From Chitinophaga eiseniae (GTDB lineage: Bacteria; Bacteroidota; Bacteroidia; Chitinophagales; Chitinophagaceae): a stretch of 64,000 nucleotides of DNA. The first letter of the stretch is position 1; the number at the start of each line of letters is the position of its first letter. The translations under genes were made by a program, and so were the position numbers. The stretch is taken from positions 1,116,001 through 1,180,000 of the forward strand of contig NZ_FUWZ01000001.1 of assembly GCF_900167135.1 (NCBI RefSeq), written 5' to 3'. This document shows, one piece after another, positions 19,262 to 27,876 of the stretch. The notes under the pieces are model-generated. The model saw only the letters and a list, made by a program, of their open reading frames with translations, was not told the origin of the DNA and searched no databases.

Positions 19262-19285
19262 CGGGAAATGTTAGCGCATTTCCCG
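19262..19285. repeat. Hairpin in the leader between fecR and susC
   Basis: A perfect 9-bp inverted repeat (CGGGAAATG / CATTTCCCG) with a 6-nt loop lies in the 169-bp gap between fecR and susC. No T-tract follows it in the direction of transcription, so it is not a standard terminator. It could be an RNA element or operator in the susC leader; the function is unknown. Confidence 0.4.
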
Positions 19286-19349
19286 TTTTGCTTTTGGTTG
19301 TTTTCAGGAACTGTTTAACAAGTGTGTGTTCATAACGTTGTCATATTAT

Positions 19350-20438
19350 TCAGTGGATAATGATGGTGTCGTTTTGTATTTCATACCGGAATGCGGCCGT
19401 TAGTTGTAATGCGCTGAGCGCTTGCTGCACGGTTTCCTGTTCGAAGATGCCGGTAAAACGAAGTGTTTCCGGTTGCGGATTTGCGAACTGCACCTTCACC
19501 CCGAAAAACCGTTCCATCTCCCGGGCCAGTGTTGCAAAGGACTCGTCTTTAAACACCAGTTTGTTGTCCATCCAGGAGGTTTCCGTAATGGCAGTGGTTT
19601 GTGCTGCGTAGTAGGAAACGTGGCTGAGTGTGACCGGATTTTCTTCTTTTGTAGCGGTGGTCCTGGTTGCCGGGGCCACCTTGGGCAAATGGTTCAACAC
19701 CACGATTTTTTCGCTGGGTTTAAGAATGATCCGGGTGGTGTTGTGCTTTACAATGGCTTCTATGCTACCGGTAATCAGTGAGGCTTCTGTGGTTTTATCC
19801 TGCGGATAGGACCGTACGTTGAAGCGGGTTCCCAATACTCTGATATCCATTGTTTCCGTATGAATAACAAACGGATGGTCTGCTTGTTTGGCCACGTCGA
19901 AAAAAGCTTCTCCGGAGAGTGTTACGCTCCGGTCCTTTTTACCAAAATCTTTGCTATAGGAGAGTTTGCTTCCGGCGTTTAGCCATACCCGTGTTCCGTC
20001 CGCCAGTTGTATGCTGGTGCGCGAACCGTTGCGTGTAGTTACTTCGCTGGCGCTGGCGTTGTTGTTTTTTTTAACGGAGGTCCACCACCAGGCGCCCATG
20101 CAGATCAACAGGCCGGTGGAAACGGCGGCGGCCCACAGATAGCGGCGGCGGGGCCGCAGGGTGGTAACCACGGGCTTCAGCCCGTGTGTGGCAGTTGTTG
20201 CCTGTCCGATGGGAATCCCCATGGCCTGCATCCGGCTGATATGCCGGTCATGCGCAGCGCTGGCGGCTTCCGCATCGGTGGCGGCCGTCGTTTTTTGCCA
20301 CAGCTCATCCACCAAGCCGGCGGGCATGTCTGCGTCGGGATGATCACGTAGCAGCGCCGACAGCTCCTGCAGTTCTTCCGCAGTAGCTTCATTGGCCAGT
20401 TTCCGTGCCGTTAGTTCCCATATTCGTCTCGTGTTCAT
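19350..20438 (-). CDS. FecR-family anti-sigma factor
   Basis: 362 residues from the ATG at 20438 (MNTRRIWELTARKLANEAT), preferred over the longer frame to 20474. The N-terminal cytoplasmic part (about 1-90) is the sigma-binding region, followed by one membrane segment (about residues 101-118: YLWAAAVSTGLLICMGAWWW). The periplasmic FecR domain (about 125-245) shows RNGSRTSIQLADGTRVWLNA, SVTLSGEAFFDVAKQADHPF and VLGTRFNVRSYP. The C-terminus (about 270-362) is a DUF4974-type STN-like module (FATLAREMERFFGVKVQFAN, FTGIFEQETVQQALSAL). It would hold the upstream ECF sigma factor inactive until SusC signals. Confidence 0.93.
   Translation of the reverse strand: MNTRRIWELTARKLANEATAEELQELSALLRDHPDADMPAGLVDELWQKTTAATDAEAASAAHDRHISRMQAMGIPIGQATTATHGLKPVVTTLRPRRRYLWAAAVSTGLLICMGAWWWTSVKKNNNASASEVTTRNGSRTSIQLADGTRVWLNAGSKLSYSKDFGKKDRSVTLSGEAFFDVAKQADHPFVIHTETMDIRVLGTRFNVRSYPQDKTTEASLITGSIEAIVKHNTTRIILKPSEKIVVLNHLPKVAPATRTTATKEENPVTLSHVSYYAAQTTAITETSWMDNKLVFKDESFATLAREMERFFGVKVQFANPQPETLRFTGIFEQETVQQALSALQLTAAFRYEIQNDTIIIH
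20169..20186. repeat. REP-like palindrome inside fecR
   Basis: CACGGGCTTCAGCCCGTG is an 18-bp interrupted palindrome (8-bp arms plus a 2-bp centre) within the coding sequence, encoding residues near THGLKPV just before the membrane segment. The same core (GGRCTGAAGYCC) appears at 23183-23198 in another gene's tail. Confidence 0.55.
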
Positions 20439-20511
20439 AACGTGAAATAAGATGCTCTCCTTACAGGATCTCATTTTTCACAGAATCTACCAAAGGGCGA
20501 TAAAAAAAATT

Positions 20512-21090
20512 TTAAGGCTGTAATCGCTGGGGCTTTTTCAGGGAAGTGTTGATGGCGCGGGCAATACGCGCAAGGGCGATGGCAAGTTGATTGTCAATGG
20601 TTTTGACCGAGATGTCGAGGATTTCTGCGATCTCTTTGTAGCGGAGGCCGTCTTCTTTGATCAGTTTGAAAATGATTTTGCAGCGGGGTGGAAGATCGCT
20701 GACCGCCTGTTCAAATTTGGCCAGCAGTTCGGCGCTGATCAACTGTTCTTCAGGATTGTAGTGAGGGCTCTCCATGTCCAGCTCCAGTGCGTCCAGGGAA
20801 AGCGCACTTTTTTTCTGTTGCTGCATCAGGTATTTGAGGGCCACGTTTTTGGTGCTGACGTAGAGATATACCCGCAGATTAAGGACTTCGGTCAGCCGGC
20901 GGCGTCCCTGCCATATATTAATAAACACATCGGAGACTACTTCCTCGGCGACCTGTGCGGAGCGGACAAAAGACCCGGCAAATTGCACCAGCGGTTCATA
21001 GAAATGCAGGAACAGCTCCTTATAGGCTGATTCGTCGTCATGTAAGCTGATACGGCGCTGCAGTTCCTGTATGTTATTGGCCGGGAGCAT
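20512..21090 (-). CDS. ECF RNA polymerase sigma-70 factor
   Basis: 192 residues. The sigma-2 region spans about 20-90 (YKELFLHFYEPLVQFAGSFV, AEEVVSDVFINIWQGR) and the sigma-4 region about 125-180 (VSDLPPRCKIIFKLIKEDGL, then YKEIAEILDISVKTIDNQLA). This is the Bacteroidota ECF type paired with FecR proteins that controls SusCD loci. fecR follows at 73 bp, then susC. The expected target is the susC promoter. It is 67 bp downstream of the SufR-like regulator on the same strand, and read-through from that gene is possible. Confidence 0.95.
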   Translation of the reverse strand: MLPANNIQELQRRISLHDDESAYKELFLHFYEPLVQFAGSFVRSAQVAEEVVSDVFINIWQGRRRLTEVLNLRVYLYVSTKNVALKYLMQQQKKSALSLDALELDMESPHYNPEEQLISAELLAKFEQAVSDLPPRCKIIFKLIKEDGLRYKEIAEILDISVKTIDNQLAIALARIARAINTSLKKPQRLQP

Positions 21091-21157
21091 CGTGGCATAA
21101 GCTGCTATGCGGCCAAGATAAGTTAAAAATCGATACCAGCCTTCAACATTGTCGTTG

Positions 21158-21790
21158 TTAGCCCTTGGGACAGATACGGTAGGCGCATCGCCTGGCGCCG
21201 GCCAGCAGGTGGTCTACGCGATGCACTTCGGCTCCCTCACCGATCACTTTCCGGAATGTTTCCAGCTCGGCGGAACAGAAATTCTGGCAAACCTCAGCTG
21301 CCACACAGATAGGGCAGTGGTTTTCTATTAACATATATCCTTCTCCGTCTTTTTCCCAGGTAGCCATATATCCTTCTGCATCCCTGGTCTCGGCCAGCTT
21401 GTTGATCTTGCCTTCCAGCGTGGTCTCCTGCCCGGTCGCCTGTAAATATTTGTCCAGTCCCACTTTTTTGCTGCTTTCGATGACCGCCTGCAGTGCGTCG
21501 TCCCCCAGCGTTTCCCGGATGGTCCTGATCAGGCGCACCGTCAGCTCTGCATGTGAATCAGGAAAGCGGCCATTGCCCTTCTGCGTGAGCGCCCATATCT
21601 GTTGCGGCCTGCCACGTCCTTTTGCGACGTTGGTGGCCTCCACCAATCCCTCACTGCTCAGCTTCAACAGCTGAAAGCGTGCACCCTCCACCGTTATATT
21701 AAGGGCTTCCGCTACGACCGACAGAGGCTGAGGCCCCCTGGTCTTCAATATCCACAAAGCTCTCTCGTTCTCCTGCAAAATATTATTCAT
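21158..21790 (-). CDS. SufR-like winged-helix regulator with cysteine-rich C-terminus
   Basis: 210 residues from the ATG at 21790 (an in-frame TTG lies 9 bp upstream). The N-terminal winged helix (about 5-70) reads ALWILKTRGPQPLSVVAEAL, NITVEGARFQLLKLSSEGL, then the wing VAKGRGRPQQIWALTQKG. The C-terminal half ends in a cysteine cluster: CPIC, then Cys-x5-Cys-x3-Cys (VAAEVCQNFC) and a final ARRCAYRIC. The first cysteine and the last of the first group are separated by 12 residues, the spacing of the first two ligands in SufR-type [4Fe-4S] regulators (COG2345 group). It probably senses redox, iron or a metal. It is divergent from the RND efflux operon, with a palindrome next to its start codon, which suggests that it represses both. 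Confidence 0.82.
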   Translation of the reverse strand: MNNILQENERALWILKTRGPQPLSVVAEALNITVEGARFQLLKLSSEGLVEATNVAKGRGRPQQIWALTQKGNGRFPDSHAELTVRLIRTIRETLGDDALQAVIESSKKVGLDKYLQATGQETTLEGKINKLAETRDAEGYMATWEKDGEGYMLIENHCPICVAAEVCQNFCSAELETFRKVIGEGAEVHRVDHLLAGARRCAYRICPKG

Positions 21791-21809
21791 AATAAACAAA
21801 GTGTTTATT
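21791..21809. promoter_or_regulatory. Palindromic operator in the regulator/RND intergenic region
   Basis: AATAAACA-AAG-TGTTTATT is a perfect 8-bp inverted repeat immediately upstream of the ATG of the SufR-like gene. It touches the -33 element of the divergent RND promoter. This position suits repression of both genes by the regulator. Confidence 0.65.
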
Positions 21810-21837
21810 TGGTTTATTCACAAATTTACTATTTTTG
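21808..21837 (+). promoter_or_regulatory. Promoter of the RND efflux operon
   Basis: TTTG at 21808-21811, an 18-bp spacer and TATTTTTG at 21830-21837 fit the Bacteroidota TTTG/TANNTTTG consensus. Transcription would start near 21843, giving a leader of about 165 nt before the adaptor gene. Confidence 0.65.
21821..21828 (-). promoter_or_regulatory. -7 element of the SufR-like gene
   Basis: On the minus strand this reads TAAATTTG, an exact TANNTTTG match, 31 bp upstream of the ATG at 21790. A convincing -33 element was not found. Confidence 0.5.
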
Positions 21838-22011
21838 CATCAGATAAACAATTCAACGGCCGGAAATCCGCTTCTGTACTGACGAGGCGCTGGTGTCCAG
21901 CCTTCAATCCCGTGCCCATACAAGACTGGCAGACAATTGCTGCTGCAGCCCCTGCTGCGGAATGACATTGCCATGCTTTCATGTACCGGTATCATATAAA
22001 ACCATGTAACA

Positions 22012-23217
22012 ATGCAAACAAATTTATCGTTCCAAACCGCCGCCCTGGCAATGCTTTCTTTACTGACAGCCTGCGGCGGCGGCCATAAAGAGGCTGGTTA
22101 CAGCAACGAACCGCAGCCTTATCCTGTGCTGACACTGAAGACATCGGAAACGACCCTTCATATGGATTATCCCGCAACAGTTCGCGGTCAGCAAAACATC
22201 GAGATACGGCCTAAAGTAGACGGCTACGTGGCCCAGATACTGGTAGACGAAGGCGCCACCGTTAAAAAAGGGCAGCTCCTCTTTAAAATAAACGCACCGC
22301 AATACGAACAGGAAGTGCTCACCGCCCAGGCAGCCATCAAAAGCGCCGAAGCGGCCGTCAACACCGCCCGTATGCAGGTGCGCAAAGTAACGCCGCTGGT
22401 GAAAAAAGAAATCGTCAGCAATTATGAACTGGAAGCGGCGGAACTGGCCCTGCAGGCCCGGGAAGCGGAACTGGCCCAGGCAAAAGCCAGCCTGCAGAAC
22501 GCCCGCGTCAACCTCGGATATACCACCATCTACAGCCCGGCAGACGGCGTCATCGGCACCCTGCCCTATAAAATCGGCAGCCTCGTAGCGCCCGCCAGCG
22601 CGCAACCGCTGACCATCCTCGCCGACATCGCCAACGTACACGTATATTTTTCCTTCACGGAAAAACAACTGTTGGACCTCGCCGGTACAGACGCCAACGT
22701 CCCGCTGGACACTAAACTGAAGCAACTGCCACCGGTACAACTGGTACTGGCCAATGGTAACGAATACACGGAGAAAGGAAAAGTGGAAACAACCGGAGGT
22801 CTTATCAATAACGGCACCGGCGCCATCAGCATGCGGGCGGTCTTTCCCAATAAGGCAGGCCTTATCCGCAGCGGCAGCAGTGCTACCGTCCGAATCGTGC
22901 AACCGGTCAGCAACGCCATCATCGCGCCCGCCAAAGCAACATACGAACTGCAGGGCAAAAAATTTGTCTACGCCATCGACTCCGCCGGCACCGCTCACTC
23001 CCGCGAAATCAGCGTGAGCGACCGCTCCTCCGGCGATAGCTACATAGTAAGCAACGGCCTGCTGGCAGGCGACAAAATCGTCTCCGACGGCATCGGCTCC
23101 CTGAAAGACGGGACGAAGATTAAACCAGTGGCCGCGGCCGCGCCGGTCGCCGCCGCTGACCCCGGGAAAACTGCTGCAAGCCCCGGACTGAAGTCCGGCG
23201 CTACGGCCGCCCAATAA
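22012..23217 (+). CDS. RND efflux periplasmic adaptor (membrane fusion protein)
   Basis: 401 residues. A lipoprotein signal (ALAMLSLLTAC then GGGHKEAG) anchors it to the inner membrane. The barrel-sandwich (lipoyl-like) halves are GQQNIEIRPKVDGYVAQILV with DEGATVKKGQLLFKI and, after the hairpin, YTTIYSPADGVIGTLPYKIG; the alpha-helical hairpin lies about residues 100-165, rich in Ala, Glu and Gln. The beta-barrel and membrane-proximal domains follow (about 200-370). The extended tail (about 370-401) is Ala/Pro-rich and partly encoded by a REP-like palindrome. It links the pump at 23303 with the outer membrane factor at 26492. Confidence 0.95.
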   Translation: MQTNLSFQTAALAMLSLLTACGGGHKEAGYSNEPQPYPVLTLKTSETTLHMDYPATVRGQQNIEIRPKVDGYVAQILVDEGATVKKGQLLFKINAPQYEQEVLTAQAAIKSAEAAVNTARMQVRKVTPLVKKEIVSNYELEAAELALQAREAELAQAKASLQNARVNLGYTTIYSPADGVIGTLPYKIGSLVAPASAQPLTILADIANVHVYFSFTEKQLLDLAGTDANVPLDTKLKQLPPVQLVLANGNEYTEKGKVETTGGLINNGTGAISMRAVFPNKAGLIRSGSSATVRIVQPVSNAIIAPAKATYELQGKKFVYAIDSAGTAHSREISVSDRSSGDSYIVSNGLLAGDKIVSDGIGSLKDGTKIKPVAAAAPVAAADPGKTAASPGLKSGATAAQ

Positions 23218-23267
23218 CGAAACGCCCGTGGCTTTATCTGTCACGGTACCGGCTACACGCCGGTACC
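23183..23267. repeat. Pair of REP-like palindromes at the end of the adaptor gene
   Basis: CCGGACTGAAGTCCGG (23183-23198) lies in the last codons of the adaptor gene; GGTACCGGC-TACAC-GCCGGTACC (23245-23267) lies in the 85-bp gap before the pump gene. Each is followed or interrupted by a short GCTAC/GGCTAC word. The first shares its core with the palindrome at 20169-20186. Confidence 0.55.
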
Positions 23268-23302
23268 CATAGCTACTGCTTTGCCCTTTTAAAAACAATC
23301 GT

Positions 23303-26300
23303 ATGCTCAAGAAATTTATCGATAACCCGGTACTATCTACCGTTATCTCCATCATCATCGTGATACTGGGCGTGCTGGGCCTGATGTCCCTGCCCATCTC
23401 GCAATATCCTGAAATAGCGCCGCCCACCGTGGAGGTGACGGCCAACTACCAGGGCGCCAACGCCGACGTGGTGATGAAAAGTGTGATCATCCCGCTGGAA
23501 GAACAGATCAATGGCGTGGAACATATGACTTATATGACCTCCAAAGCAAGCAACGACGGTTCCGCGGTGATCACGGTCAACTTCAAACAGGGTACCGATC
23601 CCGACCTGGCCGCCGTCAACGTACAGAACAGGGTCGCCAAAGCCACCGGCCTCATGCCGGCGGAAGTCATTAAAACCGGGATCACCACCACCAAAAAACT
23701 AAACAGTGAAGTATTTGGTTTCCTGCTGTACAGCGAGAACAAATCATATGACGAGAACTTTCTCGACAACTATCTCCGCATCAACATCATCCCTGAACTG
23801 AAAAGAATTTCCGGCGTGGGCGATGTACAGGTGTGGAGCGATCAGGCCTACTCCATGCGTATCTGGCTACGGCCCGACGTAATGGCTTCCTACGGCCTCG
23901 TGCCTGATGATGTGATAGCCGCCCTCGCGGAACAGAACATCGAAGCGGCGCCCGGTAAATTGGGAGAGAACAGTAAAAAAACATTCCAGTATGTGCTGAA
24001 ATATACCGGTCGCCTGGAGCAACCGGAACAATTTGAAAATATCGTGATCCGCGCCACGGCCGACGGACAGCTGCTCCGCCTCAAAGATGTGGCCGATGTG
24101 CAACTGGGTGCCTTCAACTATGCCACGGACCTCACCGCACAGGGTCACCCTTCTTCCGGCGGCGCCGTGAGCCAGACCGCCGGCTCCAACGCACACGAGG
24201 TGATCTTACAGATAGAAAAAGTGTTTGAAAAAGCAAAAGCAGATTTTCCACCCGGTGTGAAAATGGCGGTCTTCATCAACGCGAACGACTTTCTCGACGC
24301 TTCCATCTCCAAACTGATACAGACCATCTTTGAAGCGTTTATCCTCGTGTTCATCGTGGTGTTTATTTTCCTGCAGGATTTCCGCTCCACGCTGATACCG
24401 GCCATCGCAGTGCCGGTAGCGATTATCGGGACCTTCTTCTTCCTCAAAATATTCGGGTTTACGCTGAACCTGCTCACGCTGTTCGCCCTCGTGCTGGCCA
24501 TCGGTATTGTGGTGGACGACGCCATTGTGGTGGTGGAAGCTGTACACGCCAAGCTGGACCAGGGCGCGCGATCGGCGCGGAAAGCGACCATGCATGCCAT
24601 GAGTGAAATCAGCACCGCCATCGTATCCATCACCCTCATCATGTCGGCGGTGTTTGTACCGGTAACATTTATCACCGGTTCTGCCGGCGTGTTCTACAAG
24701 CAGTTTGGCCTCACCCTGGCAGTGGCTATCCTCATCTCCGCAGTCAACGCACTGACCCTGAGCCCTGCGCTCTGCGCGATTCTGCTCAAACCGCACGGCA
24801 AAGATCACCACGTTAAGAAAAACCTGCTGCAACGTTTTTACACCGCCTTTAACGCCGGTTTTACCGCTGTAACGGACAGGTATATACGTATCGTTAAAAT
24901 GCTGATCGCCCGCAAGTGGCTGGCGCTGGGAGCCATCGCCGTCTTCGCCGGTATTCTGGTGTTCCTGCTGAGGACCACGCCTACCGGCTTTGTGCCCAAC
25001 GAGGATTCCGGCGCCATCTACGGCGACATCATCCTGCCGCCGGCATCTACACTGGAGCAAACAACGAAGATCGCTGATCAGGTAGACAGCATCGCGCGGT
25101 CTATGCCGGAAGTGGCAGTAACCTCCCGCCTTTCAGGGATGAACCTTATCAGTGGTTTCGGCGGATCATACGGCGCTTTGTTCATCGCCCTTAAACCATG
25201 GAAGGAAAGGACCAAACCCGGTCAGGACATCAACAGCCTGGTGGGCAAACTGTTTGCACAAACAGCCGGTATCAAAGGCGCACAGATCATCTTCTTTGCC
25301 GCACCTACCCTCCAGGGATTTGGTAACAGCAGCGGTTTTGAAATGCAGCTGCTCGACAAAACCGGCGGCAGTTACAAAGAGTTCGGCGGTACGGTGAACA
25401 AATTCATGGAAGCGCTGAACAAACGGCCGGAGATCATGTACGCTGCCACGCCGTTTAACACCAACCTGCCACAGTACGAAGTGCAGGTGGATGTAGCACA
25501 TTGTAAAGAAGCCGGTGTGGACGTTGGCGGGCTGCTGCGCACGCTGCAGGGCTATCTGGGCGGTATCTACGCTTCTGACTTTAACCGCTTCGGTAAACAG
25601 TACAAGGTGATGCTGCAGACCAATCCCCGTTACCGTACAGAAGAAGCGGACCTCAATAAAATTTTTGTGCGCAACAACAAGGGGGAGATGGCGCCGGTAT
25701 CCGCTTTCCTGACATTACGCAAGACCAGCGGTCCTGAGTTTATCAACCGCTTCAACCTCTATACTTCCGCTGCGGTGACCGGTGCGCCAAATCCCGGCTA
25801 CAGTTCCGGCGACGCCATCAGGGCATTCCGTGAGGTGGCCGCCAGCACGTTGCCCAGAGGAACAGATTTCGATTTCAGCGCGCTCACAAGAGAGGAAATA
25901 TCCAGCGGCAGCCAGACATTGCTCATCTTCGTCCTCTGCCTGTTGTTCGTGTATTTCCTCCTGAGCGCCCAATACAAAAGTTATATCCTGCCGTTGGCAG
26001 TGCTGCTGTCATTGCCCATCGGGCTGGCCGGCGCTTTCCTCTTTGCCCGTCTCGCAGGGCTGGATAACAACATCTTCTTACAGATCAGTCTCATTATGCT
26101 GATCGGTCTGTTGGCCAAGAATGCGATCCTGATCGTGGAGTTCTCCATCCAGCGGCGCAGGAGTGGCTTAAGCCTGGTGCGTGCCGCCATTTCCGGCGCT
26201 GCGGCCCGTTTACGGCCTATCCTCATGACCTCCTTCGCTTTCATTTTCGGCCTGATGCCGCTGATGCTGGCCTCCGGCGTAGGTGCGCTGAGTAACCGCT

Positions 26301-26467
26301 GTATCGGTACGGCCGCCGTAGGAGGGATGTTGATTGGTACGGTGTTCGGCGTGTTCGTGATACCGGCGCTCTTCGTGATGTTCCAGGCTTTGCAGGAACG
26401 CATGGGCGGCACCGCTGTGAGGAAAGCAGAAGAACATGAAGAAGAACTGGAAGAACTGGCTGTTTAA
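23303..26467 (+). CDS. RND efflux pump, HAE1/AcrB type
   Basis: 1054 residues, the usual length of AcrB-type pumps. TM1 begins directly (FIDNPVLSTVISIIIVILGV), followed by the porter segment LPISQYPEIAPPTVEVTANY. TM4 carries the proton-relay aspartate pair (AIGIVVDDAIVVVEAV) and TM10 the relay lysine (GLLAKNAILIVEFSIQRRR). Two large periplasmic loops and 12 TM segments are evident. The C-terminus is short and acidic (EEHEEELEELAV). The substrate range cannot be read; HAE1 pumps usually export hydrophobic or amphiphilic compounds by proton antiport. It is co-transcribed with the adaptor (85 bp upstream) and the outer membrane factor (24 bp downstream). Confidence 0.97.
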   Translation: MLKKFIDNPVLSTVISIIIVILGVLGLMSLPISQYPEIAPPTVEVTANYQGANADVVMKSVIIPLEEQINGVEHMTYMTSKASNDGSAVITVNFKQGTDPDLAAVNVQNRVAKATGLMPAEVIKTGITTTKKLNSEVFGFLLYSENKSYDENFLDNYLRINIIPELKRISGVGDVQVWSDQAYSMRIWLRPDVMASYGLVPDDVIAALAEQNIEAAPGKLGENSKKTFQYVLKYTGRLEQPEQFENIVIRATADGQLLRLKDVADVQLGAFNYATDLTAQGHPSSGGAVSQTAGSNAHEVILQIEKVFEKAKADFPPGVKMAVFINANDFLDASISKLIQTIFEAFILVFIVVFIFLQDFRSTLIPAIAVPVAIIGTFFFLKIFGFTLNLLTLFALVLAIGIVVDDAIVVVEAVHAKLDQGARSARKATMHAMSEISTAIVSITLIMSAVFVPVTFITGSAGVFYKQFGLTLAVAILISAVNALTLSPALCAILLKPHGKDHHVKKNLLQRFYTAFNAGFTAVTDRYIRIVKMLIARKWLALGAIAVFAGILVFLLRTTPTGFVPNEDSGAIYGDIILPPASTLEQTTKIADQVDSIARSMPEVAVTSRLSGMNLISGFGGSYGALFIALKPWKERTKPGQDINSLVGKLFAQTAGIKGAQIIFFAAPTLQGFGNSSGFEMQLLDKTGGSYKEFGGTVNKFMEALNKRPEIMYAATPFNTNLPQYEVQVDVAHCKEAGVDVGGLLRTLQGYLGGIYASDFNRFGKQYKVMLQTNPRYRTEEADLNKIFVRNNKGEMAPVSAFLTLRKTSGPEFINRFNLYTSAAVTGAPNPGYSSGDAIRAFREVAASTLPRGTDFDFSALTREEISSGSQTLLIFVLCLLFVYFLLSAQYKSYILPLAVLLSLPIGLAGAFLFARLAGLDNNIFLQISLIMLIGLLAKNAILIVEFSIQRRRSGLSLVRAAISGAAARLRPILMTSFAFIFGLMPLMLASGVGALSNRCIGTAAVGGMLIGTVFGVFVIPALFVMFQALQERMGGTAVRKAEEHEEELEELAV

Positions 26468-26491
26468 TTTTTCTGAATCAAAAATGTAAAG

Positions 26492-27871
26492 ATGACACAC
26501 AAGAGATATATATGGCTGCTGGCACTGGTAACGCTGGCAGCAGCCTGCCGGATCACAAAGCCTTATACATCACCGGAGTTAGACGTGAACGGTTTGTACC
26601 GGGACCATCAGAGCAGTGATACCAATACCCTGGCGGTACGGCCCTGGCAGGTATTTTTTACCGATACCGCCTTGCAACGGCTGATTGCCCGTGGCATCCG
26701 GGAGAACCTGGACCTGCGGATAGCGATGCAGCGCATCGTGGCCGCGCAGGCGGCGCTGAAGCAGCGCAAACTGGCGTTTTTGCCCGATGTGAACGCCAAC
26801 GCCTCTGTGAAACAAAGCCGGCTGGCCTTCCCGCAGGGATACGGCCTTATTACCAGTGCTACTCAGTATGATGTAAATGTGGCGGCCAGCTGGGAAGCAG
26901 ATATATGGGGTAAGCTGCGCAGCGGCAAAAAAGCGGCACAGGCAGCGCTGCTGGGGACCGTTGCGGCGCAACAGGCGGTACAGAGTAGTCTCGTGTCCGA
27001 TATCGCTGCGGCGTACTATTCGCTGCTGGCGCTGGACCAGCAACTGCTGGTGCTGCAGCAAACGCTGGCCAACAGGGGCGAAGATGTGAGCAGCATGAAA
27101 GAACTGAAAGCCTCCGGTATAGTGAACGGCGCCGCCGTGGTGCAGAGTGAAGCGAACCAATACGCCGCCGCAGTGGCCATCCCTGATGTAAAACGACAGA
27201 TCAGGGAAACAGAAAACGCGCTCTCTGTTTTGCTGGCACTACCTCCGGGACCGATTGCCCGTGGCAGCATGGCGGGCCAGCAACTGCCGCAGGGCCTTTC
27301 TGCCGGTGTACCGGCGCAACTGCTGCAGTACCGCCCGGATGTAAAAGCTGCGGAATATGCTTTCCGCAATGCATTTGAAAATACCAATATCGCCCGTACC
27401 GCCTTTTACCCTTCCCTCAATATCACTGCGGCAGGTGGCTTTACCAGCTTCGATTTCAGCAAATGGTTCACCGACGCCGGCCTGTTTGGCAACGTAGTAG
27501 GCGGACTGACTCAGCCCATCTTCAACCGTGGGCTGAATAAAGCACGGCTGACCACCGCACAGGCCAAACAGCAGGAAGCGCTGTACAATTTCAGCAAAAC
27601 GATGTTAACAGCCGGCAAAGAAGTATCAGACGCCCTTTACTCGCTGACATCTGCCGGAGAGAAAAAAGAAAGCAGGGAAAAACAACTGGCGTCACTGGAG
27701 AAAGCAGTGGACTTTACAAAAGAACTGCTGCGCTACAGCTCCAGTACCAACTATACCGATGTACTGACATCAGAACAAAATTTATTGAGCGCACAGATAG
27801 GAGGCATCAACGATCAGTGGCAAGAGTGGCAGGCGGTGATAGCCCTGTACCGCGCTCTTGGCGGACATTGA
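26492..27871 (+). CDS. Outer membrane efflux factor, NodT/OprM family
   Basis: 459 residues. The signal peptide has the lipobox LVTLAAAC followed by RITKPYTSPEL, the usual start of OprM/NodT lipoproteins. Two internal TolC-type repeats follow, with IARGIRENLDLRIAMQRIVA, then VAASWEADIWGKLRSGKKAA in the first half and AFYPSLNITAAGGFTSFDFS with GLTQPIFNRGLNKARLTTAQ in the second. It completes the tripartite pump with the two preceding genes. The operon ends in the nested inverted repeat starting at 27877. Confidence 0.95.
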   Translation: MTHKRYIWLLALVTLAAACRITKPYTSPELDVNGLYRDHQSSDTNTLAVRPWQVFFTDTALQRLIARGIRENLDLRIAMQRIVAAQAALKQRKLAFLPDVNANASVKQSRLAFPQGYGLITSATQYDVNVAASWEADIWGKLRSGKKAAQAALLGTVAAQQAVQSSLVSDIAAAYYSLLALDQQLLVLQQTLANRGEDVSSMKELKASGIVNGAAVVQSEANQYAAAVAIPDVKRQIRETENALSVLLALPPGPIARGSMAGQQLPQGLSAGVPAQLLQYRPDVKAAEYAFRNAFENTNIARTAFYPSLNITAAGGFTSFDFSKWFTDAGLFGNVVGGLTQPIFNRGLNKARLTTAQAKQQEALYNFSKTMLTAGKEVSDALYSLTSAGEKKESREKQLASLEKAVDFTKELLRYSSSTNYTDVLTSEQNLLSAQIGGINDQWQEWQAVIALYRALGGH

Positions 27872-27876
27872 GTTCT

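Noticed and set aside
22060..23445. 461-codon antisense frame over the efflux adaptor gene
   Set aside because: The plus-strand gene has clear adaptor motifs; the antisense product has none and crosses a gene boundary.
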